Origin: Desulfarculaceae bacterium
Lineage (GTDB): Bacteria; Desulfobacterota; Desulfarculia; Desulfarculales; Desulfarculaceae
Assembly (NCBI GenBank): GCA_020444545.1
Contig: JAHLKT010000002.1
Span: 402,870 to 466,869, forward strand
DNA: 64,000 nucleotides
Direction of reading: 5' to 3'
The translations under genes and the position numbers were made by a program. Shown in pieces: positions 26,248 through 34,213 of the stretch. Numbering within the stretch: position 1 is the first letter of the stretch; each line of letters begins with the position of its first letter. The notes beneath the pieces were generated by a model, which was given only the letters and a program-made list of their open reading frames with translations, did not search any database and was not told the origin of the DNA.

Positions 26248-27021
26248 ATGGACATTCATCCCACCGCGATGGTGCACGAGAGCGCGCAGCTGGGCGAAGG
26301 CGTCGTGGTCGGCCCCTACGCGGTCATCGGCCCGGAGGTGGTCATCGGCCCCCGCACCCGGGTGGACCAGCACGCCTCCATCGAACGGCTCACCACCATC
26401 GGGGCGGACTGCCGCATCTGGCCCTATGCCTCTGTGGGCACCGACCCCCAGGACCTGAAATTCGGGGGCGAGCGCACCACCCTGGAGATCGGCGACCGGG
26501 TGATGATCCGCGAGTTCGTCACCGTGAACCGGGGCACCGGCGAGGGCGGCGGCGTAACCCGCCTGGGCGACGATTGCCTGCTCATGGCCTATGCCCACGT
26601 GGCCCACGACTGTCAGCTGGGCCAGCGGGTGATCATGGCCAACGCGGCCACCCTGGGCGGCCACGTGCACATCGAGGATTTCGTGAACATCGGGGGCCTG
26701 GTGGCCATTCACCAGTTCACCCGCATCGGCACCCGCGCCTTCATCGGGGGCATGAGCGGGGTGGCCCAGGACCAGCCGCCTTACTGTCTCTGCGAGGGCA
26801 ACCGCTGCAAGCCCCACGGGCTCAACGTCATCGGCCTCAAGCGCTCCGGCTTCAGCGCCGAGACCATCGAGGGGCTCAAGACCGCCTACCGTCTGATCTT
26901 CCGCACCCACACGCCCATCAAGCAGGCCATGGAGCAGGTGCGCGCCGAGGTCTCCGGGGTGCCCGAGGTGGAGCGCCTGTTGGAGTTCATCGCCACCAGC
27001 GAGCGGGGAGTCGCCCGCTAG
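26248..27021 (+). CDS. lpxA: UDP-N-acetylglucosamine O-acyltransferase
   Basis: The protein has 257 residues, with an N-terminal hexapeptide beta-helix and a C-terminal helical domain. The catalytic motif AHVAHDC has His120 (His125 in E. coli). The acyl-chain ruler position matching E. coli Gly173 is Gly168 in IGGMSG, which suggests a long (about C14) hydroxyacyl donor; this last point is inference. It carries out the first step of lipid A synthesis. Whether it prefers UDP-GlcNAc or the 3-amino analogue is open, because a GnnA-like gene lies downstream. Confidence 0.95.
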   Translation: MDIHPTAMVHESAQLGEGVVVGPYAVIGPEVVIGPRTRVDQHASIERLTTIGADCRIWPYASVGTDPQDLKFGGERTTLEIGDRVMIREFVTVNRGTGEGGGVTRLGDDCLLMAYAHVAHDCQLGQRVIMANAATLGGHVHIEDFVNIGGLVAIHQFTRIGTRAFIGGMSGVAQDQPPYCLCEGNRCKPHGLNVIGLKRSGFSAETIEGLKTAYRLIFRTHTPIKQAMEQVRAEVSGVPEVERLLEFIATSERGVAR

Positions 27022-27031
27022 CGGTGCTGTT

Positions 27032-27859
27032 ATGGCGGGTCGCACCATTGGATTAATCGCCGGCAAGAGCCAATTCCCCATCCTGTTTGCCCGGGCCGCC
27101 CGGGCCCAGGGCCACAAGGTGGTGGCCGTGGCCTTCAAGGGCGAAACCCTGCCCGAGCTGGAGGCCGAGGTGGACCAGCTCACCTGGGTGCAGCTGGGCC
27201 AGCTGGGCAAGCTCATGTCCGGGCTCACGGATTACGGCGTCACCCAGGCGGTGATGGCCGGCGGGGTCACCAAGCCGCGCATGTTCGACCTTCGGCCGGA
27301 CCTCAAAGCCCTGGGGCTGATCAAGAAGATCCGCCACATGGCCGACGACGGCATCTTGCGCACCTTCGCCGCCTACCTGAGCGAGCACGGCATCGAGATT
27401 CTTCCCAGCCACGTGCTGGTGCCCGAGCTGTTGGCCAACGAGGGGCTCTATACCAAGCGCGGCCCCACCGAAGAAGAGAGCGAGGACATCGTGGTGGGCT
27501 GGCACGCGGCCGGCGAGCTGGGCCGCCTGGACATCGGCCAGTGCGTGGTGGTGCGGGGCAAGGCGGTAGTGGCGGTGGAGGCCATGGAAGGCACCGACGC
27601 CTGCATCCGCCGGGGGGGCGAACTGGCCCACGGCAAGGGCGCGGTGGTGGTCAAGCGTTGCAAGCCCAACCAGGACACCCGCTTCGATCTGCCCTCGGTG
27701 GGCGCGGACACGATTTCTGTAATGGCCGAGGCCGGGGCTTCCTGCCTGGTGGTGGAGTCCTGGCGCACCTTGTTTTTCGATCCCCAGGAGGCGGTCAAGC
27801 GGGCCGAGGCGGCCGGCATCTGCATCCTGGGCCGCGAGGCCGGGGAGGAAGGGGCATGA
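27032..27859 (+). CDS. lpxI: UDP-2,3-diacylglucosamine pyrophosphatase, LpxI type
   Basis: The protein has 275 residues. It begins TIGLIAGKSQFPILFARAAR and contains GITKPR-like GGVTKPRMFDLRPDL and VVVKRCKPNQDTRFDLPSVG, the LpxI (DUF1009) signatures. It hydrolyses UDP-2,3-diacylglucosamine to lipid X and UMP, replacing LpxH, which is common outside gammaproteobacteria. It lies between lpxA and an oxidoreductase gene whose start overlaps its stop. Confidence 0.95.
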   Translation: MAGRTIGLIAGKSQFPILFARAARAQGHKVVAVAFKGETLPELEAEVDQLTWVQLGQLGKLMSGLTDYGVTQAVMAGGVTKPRMFDLRPDLKALGLIKKIRHMADDGILRTFAAYLSEHGIEILPSHVLVPELLANEGLYTKRGPTEEESEDIVVGWHAAGELGRLDIGQCVVVRGKAVVAVEAMEGTDACIRRGGELAHGKGAVVVKRCKPNQDTRFDLPSVGADTISVMAEAGASCLVVESWRTLFFDPQEAVKRAEAAGICILGREAGEEGA

Positions 27860-28863
27860 GCGCCCCCATCAAAGTAGCCGTGGTGGGAGTGGGCTATCTG
27901 GGCCGCTTCCATGCCGAGAAATTCGCCCGCCTGAGCCAGGCCGAGCTGGTGGGGGTGGTTGACGCCGATCAGGAGCGCGCCGAGTCCGTGGCCCGCAACG
28001 TGGGCTGCGCGGCCTACTCCGACTACCAGGAGCTTTTGGGCCGGGTGGACGCGGTGAGCGTGGTGACACCCACGGTGTATCACTACGAGGTGGCCAAGGC
28101 CTTCCTGAGCGCCGGGGCGGACGTCATGTGCGAAAAGCCCATGACCACCACCCTGGACGAGGCCGACGAACTGATCTCCCTGGCGGACAAGAACGGCCGC
28201 ATCTTGCAGGTGGGCCATTTGGAGCGCTTCAACCCGGCGGTGGAGGGCATGTTCGCCCGCGCCGGACGCCCCATGTTCATCGAGGTCAACCGCATCGCGC
28301 CCTTCAAGGCCCGGGCCACGGACGTGGACGTCACCCTGGACTTGATGATCCACGACCTGGACATCATCCTGGCGGTGGTGGACGAGGAGCCGGTGGAGGT
28401 GCGGGCCAAGGGCGTGCCGGTGTTGGGCCCCCACGCCGACCTGGTCAACGCCCGCCTGGAGTTCCCCGGCGGCTGCGTGGCCAACCTCACGGCCAGCCGC
28501 CTGGCCCTGAAGGACGAGCGCAAGATGCGCCTGTTCCAGCCCGACGCCTATCTTGCCCTGGACTTCGCCAAGCGCAAACTCCTGGTGGTTTCCGGGGTGG
28601 AATACCGCCCCGGCAAGATCCCCAAGGTCAAGGCCGAGAGGCCCCGCTTCCCCAAGAGCGATCCTTTGGAAAAAGAGCTCAGCGCCTTTTTGGACTCGGT
28701 AGCCAACCGGAGCGAACCCCGGGTGGATGGCCGGGCCGGACGCCGCGCTCTGGCCTGCGCCATGAGCGTGCGGGCCTGCGTGGAGCAGGGGCTCTGCCAA
28801 TACCAGGACATCCTGGCCGCCTCGCCCAAGTGGGTGGAGGCTCTCTCTACCGAGGAAGATTAA
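27856..28863 (+). CDS. Gfo/Idh/MocA family oxidoreductase in the lpx operon (GnnA-like candidate)
   Basis: The protein has 335 residues. It has an N-terminal Rossmann motif VVGVGYLGRFHAEKF, then CEKPMTTTLDEA and the GHLERFNP and HDLDIIL segments of the Gfo/Idh/MocA family. The ATG overlaps the lpxI stop (ATGA), and lpxB begins at its own stop. In Acidithiobacillus and Leptospira a related enzyme, GnnA, oxidises the 3-OH of UDP-GlcNAc so that GnnB can aminate it, giving amide-linked acyl chains on lipid A. No gnnB-type aminotransferase is beside it, so that role is only a hypothesis. Strict linkage in the operon supports a function on UDP-GlcNAc or lipid A sugars. Confidence 0.85.
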   Translation: MSAPIKVAVVGVGYLGRFHAEKFARLSQAELVGVVDADQERAESVARNVGCAAYSDYQELLGRVDAVSVVTPTVYHYEVAKAFLSAGADVMCEKPMTTTLDEADELISLADKNGRILQVGHLERFNPAVEGMFARAGRPMFIEVNRIAPFKARATDVDVTLDLMIHDLDIILAVVDEEPVEVRAKGVPVLGPHADLVNARLEFPGGCVANLTASRLALKDERKMRLFQPDAYLALDFAKRKLLVVSGVEYRPGKIPKVKAERPRFPKSDPLEKELSAFLDSVANRSEPRVDGRAGRRALACAMSVRACVEQGLCQYQDILAASPKWVEALSTEED

Positions 28864-30002
28864 TGGCCACGGGGCCATCGGTGGTCATGGTGGCCGGCGA
28901 GGCCAGCGGTGACCAGCACGCCGCCCGTCTGGCCATGGCCCTGCGCGAGCTGGCGCCGGGCCTGAGCCTGTCGGGCATCGGCGGCCCGGAGTTGGAGGCC
29001 GCGGGCGCCCACCTGCTGTCGCGCTCCGAGGACCTGGCCCTGGTGGGGGTGGCCGAGGTGCTGCCCAAGCTCCGGGTCATCCTGGGAGCGCTCAGGGGCC
29101 TCAAGCGGCACATGAAAAAGACCCGGCCCGATCTGGTGATCCTGGTGGACTTCCCGGACTTCAACTTCCGGGTGGGCAAGGCGGCCAAGAAGCTGGGCCT
29201 CAAGGTGCTCTACTACATCAGCCCCCAGGTCTGGGCCTGGCGTCCCAAGCGGGCCCGGAAGATGGCCTCCTTCGTGGAGCACCTGGCCTGCGTATTTCCC
29301 TTCGAGCCCGAGTTCTTCCGCCTGCACGCGCCGTTTCTGCCGGTGAGCTTCGTGGGGCATCCGCTTCTGGACGAGCCCGAGCCCGACCTCGGTGTGCCCC
29401 TGCCCGTGCCCGAGGAGGCCGAGCTGGTGGGCCTGTTGCCCGGCAGCCGCATGTCCGAGATCAGCCGTTTGCTTCCCCTGCTCTTGGCCGCGGCCAAGAA
29501 GCTCCAGGAGCGCCGCGAGGGGCTGCACTTCGTTTTGCCCCTGGCCCCGGGCCTCAGCCGCGAAAAGGTGGAGCCTTTTCTTAAGGACACCCCGCGCGGC
29601 CTGACCATTATTCCCGGCCGGGCGCGGCAGGTTATGGCCCAATCCAAGCTGCTCCTGGTGGCCTCGGGCACCGCCACCTTGCAGGCCGCCCTGGCGGGCA
29701 CCCCGGGGGTGGTGGTATACAAGACCGGAGGCTTCAACTACTTGGTGGCGCGCTCCCTGATCAAGGTGGAGCACATCGCCATGCCCAATCTCATCGCCGG
29801 CCATCGCCTCCTGCCCGAGCTGATCCAGGGCGAGGCCACGGCCGAGAACCTGGCCGCCGAAGCCTATGAACTGCTGACCGATCAGGCCCGCCGCCGCCAG
29901 GTGCAAGAGGGCCTGGCCGAGGTGCGCCGCCGCCTGGGCGGACCGGGGGCCAACCGCCGCGTGGCCGAACTGGCCCTCGGCATGATGGAGGACAAGCACT
30001 AG
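28863..30002 (+). CDS. lpxB: Lipid-A-disaccharide synthase
   Basis: The protein has 379 residues. It starts VVMVAGEASGDQHAARL and carries VDFPDFNFRV, YYISPQVWAWRPKR and GLLPGSRMSEI, all classic LpxB (GT19) motifs. It joins lipid X to UDP-diacylglucosamine. The ATG shares a base with the previous stop (TAATG), and the next gene starts on the last base of its TAG. Confidence 0.97.
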   Translation: MATGPSVVMVAGEASGDQHAARLAMALRELAPGLSLSGIGGPELEAAGAHLLSRSEDLALVGVAEVLPKLRVILGALRGLKRHMKKTRPDLVILVDFPDFNFRVGKAAKKLGLKVLYYISPQVWAWRPKRARKMASFVEHLACVFPFEPEFFRLHAPFLPVSFVGHPLLDEPEPDLGVPLPVPEEAELVGLLPGSRMSEISRLLPLLLAAAKKLQERREGLHFVLPLAPGLSREKVEPFLKDTPRGLTIIPGRARQVMAQSKLLLVASGTATLQAALAGTPGVVVYKTGGFNYLVARSLIKVEHIAMPNLIAGHRLLPELIQGEATAENLAAEAYELLTDQARRRQVQEGLAEVRRRLGGPGANRRVAELALGMMEDKH

Positions 30003-31813
30003 TGGAAGACCGCGCCGCCAAACGAGCCCGCGACAAGAAGCACATCAAGCGGCTGTTGTCCATGGTGCGCCCCTACTGGAAGCGCCTGGCCGGGGCCATG
30101 GCCCTGATGGTGATCGTGGGGGCCGCCACCTCGGCCATGGCCTATCTGGTCAAGCCGGTGATGGACCAGATCTTCGTGGCTAAGAACCAGAACCTCCTGA
30201 TGCTCTTGCCCATCGGCATCGTGGTGCTCTACGCGGTCAAGGGCGGGGCGGCCTATGGCCAGACCTACCTCATGCAATACGTGGGTCAGCGCATCGTCAC
30301 CCAGTACCGCATCGATCTCTACGCCCATTTGCAGCGCCTGAGCCTGAGCTACTACGACCGCACGCCCACCGGCGAGTTGATGAGCCGCATCACTAACGAC
30401 GTGAACCAGATGCAGGGCGCGGTCTCCAGCGTGGTCACCGGGGTGCTCAAGGATCTGTTCACCATCTTCGGGCTCATGGCGGTGATCATCTACCGCGACT
30501 GGTTCTTGGCCATCTTCGCCCTGGGGGTGTTCCCCCTGTGCGTGATTCCCCTGGTCAAGTTCGGCCGCCGGCTACGCAAGATTTCCCACCGCTCCCAGGA
30601 GACCATGTCCGATGTGACCGTGCTGTTGCACGAGACCATCGCCGGGGCGCGCATCGTCAAGGGCTTCTGCCGCGAGGACTACGAGACCCAGCGCTTCACC
30701 GACGAGGCTTTCCGTCTCTTCCGGCTGCGCATGAAGGACATCTCCACCCGCGCCCTGTCCAGCCCCACCATGGAGTTCCTGGGCGGCCTGGGCATCGCGG
30801 GCATCCTGTTCTACGGCGGCTGGCAGGTTATCCACGGCGTGTCCACGCCCGGCACCTTCTTCTCCTTTCTCACCGCCCTGATTCTGCTCTATGAGCCGGT
30901 CAAGCGGCTGAGCAACATGAACAACGACATTCAGAACGGCCTGGCGGCGGCCGAGCGGGTGTACCGCGTTTTGGATGAGCCGGTGGAGATCGACGAGAAG
31001 CCCGGCGCGGTGGAGCTGTCCCCGCTCAAAAGCGAGATCCGCTACGACAAGGTGAGCTTCTCCTACCGCCCCGACGAGCCGGTGCTCACGGAGGTGAACC
31101 TCACCGTGCCCAAGGGCCAGGTGCTGGCCCTGGTGGGCACCAGCGGCGGCGGCAAGACCACCCTGGTCAACCTGCTGCCCCGTTTCTACGAGGTCAGCGA
31201 CGGAGCCATCCGCATCGACGGCGTGGATATCCGCGAGTGCAGCCTGACCAGCCTGCGCTCCCAGATCGCCATCGTGACCCAGCAGACCATCCTGTTCAAT
31301 GACACCATCAAGAACAACATCGCCTACGGACGCCCCGGCGCCACGGAGCAGCAGGTGGCCGCCGCCGCCCAGGCGGCCTATGCCACCGGGTTCATCGAGC
31401 ATCTGCCCAATGGCATGGACTCCATGATCGGCGAGAGCGGGGTGCTGCTCTCCGGCGGTGAGCGCCAGCGCCTTTCCATCGCGCGGGCTCTGTTGGCCGA
31501 CCGGCCCATCCTCATCCTGGACGAGGCCACCAGCAGCCTGGACACCGAGAGCGAGATGCAGGTGCAAAAGGCCCTGGAGAACCTCATGGCCGGGCGCACC
31601 ACCTTTGTGATCGCCCACCGGCTTTCCACCGTGCAGCGGGCCGACCGCATCCTGGTGGTCAGCGGCGGGCGCATCGTGGAGGAGGGGCGGCACGATGAGC
31701 TTCTGGCCATGGGTGGCGTGTACACCCGTTTGCACCGCATGCAGTTCGCGGTGGACCAGGGCCTGGAAACCGCTCCGGCTTCCACGACGGAGGCGGCCGG
31801 GGAGGGGAGCTAG
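30002..31813 (+). CDS. msbA: Lipid A export ABC transporter (MsbA)
   Basis: The protein has 603 residues and is a half-size ABC exporter with a six-span transmembrane domain (about 20-330). The ATPase has Walker A GTSGGGKTT at about 378-386, signature LSGGERQRLSIARALL near 485, Walker B ILILDEATSSLD and switch AHRLST. It flips lipid A-core across the inner membrane; its place after lpxB supports MsbA over a generic exporter. GTG at 30002 overlaps the lpxB stop. Confidence 0.94.
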   Translation: MEDRAAKRARDKKHIKRLLSMVRPYWKRLAGAMALMVIVGAATSAMAYLVKPVMDQIFVAKNQNLLMLLPIGIVVLYAVKGGAAYGQTYLMQYVGQRIVTQYRIDLYAHLQRLSLSYYDRTPTGELMSRITNDVNQMQGAVSSVVTGVLKDLFTIFGLMAVIIYRDWFLAIFALGVFPLCVIPLVKFGRRLRKISHRSQETMSDVTVLLHETIAGARIVKGFCREDYETQRFTDEAFRLFRLRMKDISTRALSSPTMEFLGGLGIAGILFYGGWQVIHGVSTPGTFFSFLTALILLYEPVKRLSNMNNDIQNGLAAAERVYRVLDEPVEIDEKPGAVELSPLKSEIRYDKVSFSYRPDEPVLTEVNLTVPKGQVLALVGTSGGGKTTLVNLLPRFYEVSDGAIRIDGVDIRECSLTSLRSQIAIVTQQTILFNDTIKNNIAYGRPGATEQQVAAAAQAAYATGFIEHLPNGMDSMIGESGVLLSGGERQRLSIARALLADRPILILDEATSSLDTESEMQVQKALENLMAGRTTFVIAHRLSTVQRADRILVVSGGRIVEEGRHDELLAMGGVYTRLHRMQFAVDQGLETAPASTTEAAGEGS

Positions 31814-31817
31814 GGCC

Positions 31818-32462
31818 ATGCGGACCGTGTGGCTGCACCATGCCGAGCCCGCCGCGCTGGTGCGCCGGGGGATCGTCCTGGTGGCGGCCCTGGGGGCCAT
31901 GGCCGGGGTGATGATCTGGGGCATGGACCAGCCGGTGCGCGAGGCCCTGGGCGCCTTCGGCAAAGGAACCTTCGGCCACGCCTGGGGCCAGGCCGCCTAC
32001 TGGATGGGCCTGGGCGGCACCCAGATCGCGGCGGCGGTGCTGGTGATCCTGGCCGCCCTGGGCTGCAAGAACTTTCCTTGGCGCCGCCTGGGCCTGGACT
32101 GCCTCTACGCGGTGGTGGTGGCCGGTCTCTCCACCCAGGTGATCAAGCACATCGTGGGCCGGGCCCGGCCCCGCCTGAATCTTTCGCCCGCCGACATCAT
32201 CGGCCCCACCTTTGACAGCGACTGGCACTCCTTCGTCTCGGGCCACGCGGCCACCAGCTTCGCCCTGGCGGCGGTGCTGGCCGCCCGCTGGCCCCACGGC
32301 GCGCCGGTGTTCTACACTCTGGCCGCCTTTATCGCGGCCGGGCGCATCATAAGCGGTTCGCACTACGCCTCGGACGTGCTGGGCGGCATGGCCCTGGGCT
32401 TGGCCGTGGGCTGGCTTTTGGTCATGCGGCGCAATTACCAGCTGGCGGAGGCGGCGCGATGA
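31818..32462 (+). CDS. PAP2-family membrane phosphatase (LpxE/LpxF-like candidate)
   Basis: The protein has 214 residues with about five membrane spans. The three PAP2 motifs are present: KHIVGRARPR, FVSGHAAT and GRIISGSHYASDVLGG. Such enzymes remove phosphates from lipids: undecaprenyl pyrophosphate (BacA-type PgpB) or lipid A 1- or 4'-phosphates (LpxE/LpxF). Its place between msbA and two ArnT-like transferases favours lipid A dephosphorylation, but undecaprenyl phosphate recycling is equally possible. The ATG lies 4 bases after msbA. Confidence 0.85.
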   Translation: MRTVWLHHAEPAALVRRGIVLVAALGAMAGVMIWGMDQPVREALGAFGKGTFGHAWGQAAYWMGLGGTQIAAAVLVILAALGCKNFPWRRLGLDCLYAVVVAGLSTQVIKHIVGRARPRLNLSPADIIGPTFDSDWHSFVSGHAATSFALAAVLAARWPHGAPVFYTLAAFIAAGRIISGSHYASDVLGGMALGLAVGWLLVMRRNYQLAEAAR

Positions 32463-34213
32463 GCCCCAAGGCCCAGATCAAAGGCGCCTTGGCCTTGCTG
32501 ATGGTGCTGGCCCTGGCGGCGGCGCTCTTGTTGGCTGGGCTGGGCGAGATTCCCCTCACCGATCGCGACGAGGGCGAGTACGCGGCGGCGGTGGCGGCCA
32601 TGCGCGCTCAGGGCGACTGGCTGGTGCCCACCCTCAACGGCAAGCTCTATCTGGAAAAGCCCATCCTGGTCTATTGGGCCATGGCCGGCAGCCAGGCCAT
32701 TATGGGCGACAACGAAATTGCGGCCCGGATGCCCTCGGCCCTGGCCGGGTTCCTGCTGGTGCTGGCCGTGGGCCTCGCCGTGTGGCGCGCCGGTGGCAGG
32801 GCCTCCCTGGGGGCCATGGCCGCGGCGGCCTTGGCCTTCAGCCCACTTTTTGTGCTGGTGTCTCGCGCCTGCCTCACCGACGCGCTCCTGAGCCTGTGGA
32901 CCACCCTGTCCTTGCTCTGGGCCTGGCTGGCCCTGGAGCAGCCCGATGGCGAGGGGCGCAAATGGTGGCTCCTGGCCTGGGCCGCCCTAGGCCTGGGCTT
33001 CCTCACCAAGGGCCCGGTGGCCCTGGCCGTGGTGCTGCCGGCCGTGGGCATCTACGCCCTGGTGCAGGGGAGCTTGGTGCGCGCCCTCAAGGAAGCGCAG
33101 TGGCTTTGGGGGCTCGTCATCTTCCTGGCGATCAACCTGCCTTGGTACGGCCTGGTGTGGTGGAAGCTGGGCGACACCTTTATTGACGCCTTTTTCGTGA
33201 GCCAGAACCTGCGCCGCTTCTCCGAGACCCTGCTGGGCCACGGGGGAGGGCTGTTCTATTACTTGCCGGTGCTGTTCCTGGGGGCCTTCCCCTTTGCCGC
33301 CCTGGCCCTGCCCGAGCTGGGCCGCGCCCTGGGCCAGAACCCCCGTTCCCTGCGCCAAGAAGACCCCCTGGCGGCGCTGCACATGCTCGCGGCCATCGCC
33401 CTGCTGGTGGTGCTGGTGGTGTTCTCCCTGGCCGCCACCAAGCAGATCAACTACGTGCTGCCCGCCTTGCCCTTCCTGGCCGTGCTGGCCGGGTGCCAGC
33501 TGGACCGCATCCGCCGGGGCGAGATCGGCGGCCGTTTGGCCCGGCCGGTGTTTTGGGGCCTCTTGTGGCTGGGCGGGGGCATCCTGGTGGTGGCCCTGGC
33601 CGCGGTGCCCATCGGCCTGCCCCTGTTCTGGGGCAAGATCGAGGCCTCCATCCGCTTCGATTCCAGCGAGTATGCCTTGCCCCTGGCCGCACCGCGCATG
33701 ATCCTGTGGCCCCTGTTGTCCGCGCTCATGGCGGGCGTGGCTACCTATGGCTTCACCTGGGCCTGGCGGCGGGGCCGGGGACGCGCGGCCGCCTGGTCCT
33801 TGGGCGCGGGGGCGGCGCTGTTCTGCGGGGTGGTGTTCCTGGGTCTGCTGCCCCAGGCCGCCGGGAGCATCCAGACCCCGGCCAAGGCGCTGGCCCTGGA
33901 GGTTCAGCGCCGGGTGGGGCCGGATGACGCCCTGGTCACCTTCGGCCTGTGGAAGCCCAGCCTGATCTACTACACCGGCCGCGAACTGCCCCGCTACAAG
34001 ACCGACCAGCAGGCCGAGCTGGACAAGGCCCTGAGCGCGGCCAAGCCGGTGTACGTGTTGAGCCGGGCGCGTCTGCGCGGTAAATTGCAGACCAACCCCG
34101 CCTTCACCATGTTGAGCGAGCGGGAAGGTTATTTGCTGGGGGGCAACCCGGCCGCGGCCAGCTCCTGGCGCGGCGAGGCCCCCCCGCCGGTGGAGTCCGA
34201 GGAGACCAAGTGA
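32459..34213 (+). CDS. ArnT/PMT-like glycosyltransferase (GT83/GT39 family), copy 1
   Basis: This 584-residue multi-span membrane protein has the N-terminal periplasmic-loop motif LTDRDEGEYAAAVAAM with catalytic-type Asp/Glu, followed by YLEKPILVYWAMAGSQ and FLTKGPVALAV. These features belong to ArnT-type enzymes, which move a sugar from undecaprenyl phosphate to lipid A at the periplasmic face. A soluble C-terminal domain follows the spans. It overlaps the PAP2 gene by 4 bases and the second copy by 4 bases. Confidence 0.88.
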   Translation: MSPKAQIKGALALLMVLALAAALLLAGLGEIPLTDRDEGEYAAAVAAMRAQGDWLVPTLNGKLYLEKPILVYWAMAGSQAIMGDNEIAARMPSALAGFLLVLAVGLAVWRAGGRASLGAMAAAALAFSPLFVLVSRACLTDALLSLWTTLSLLWAWLALEQPDGEGRKWWLLAWAALGLGFLTKGPVALAVVLPAVGIYALVQGSLVRALKEAQWLWGLVIFLAINLPWYGLVWWKLGDTFIDAFFVSQNLRRFSETLLGHGGGLFYYLPVLFLGAFPFAALALPELGRALGQNPRSLRQEDPLAALHMLAAIALLVVLVVFSLAATKQINYVLPALPFLAVLAGCQLDRIRRGEIGGRLARPVFWGLLWLGGGILVVALAAVPIGLPLFWGKIEASIRFDSSEYALPLAAPRMILWPLLSALMAGVATYGFTWAWRRGRGRAAAWSLGAGAALFCGVVFLGLLPQAAGSIQTPAKALALEVQRRVGPDDALVTFGLWKPSLIYYTGRELPRYKTDQQAELDKALSAAKPVYVLSRARLRGKLQTNPAFTMLSEREGYLLGGNPAAASSWRGEAPPPVESEETK

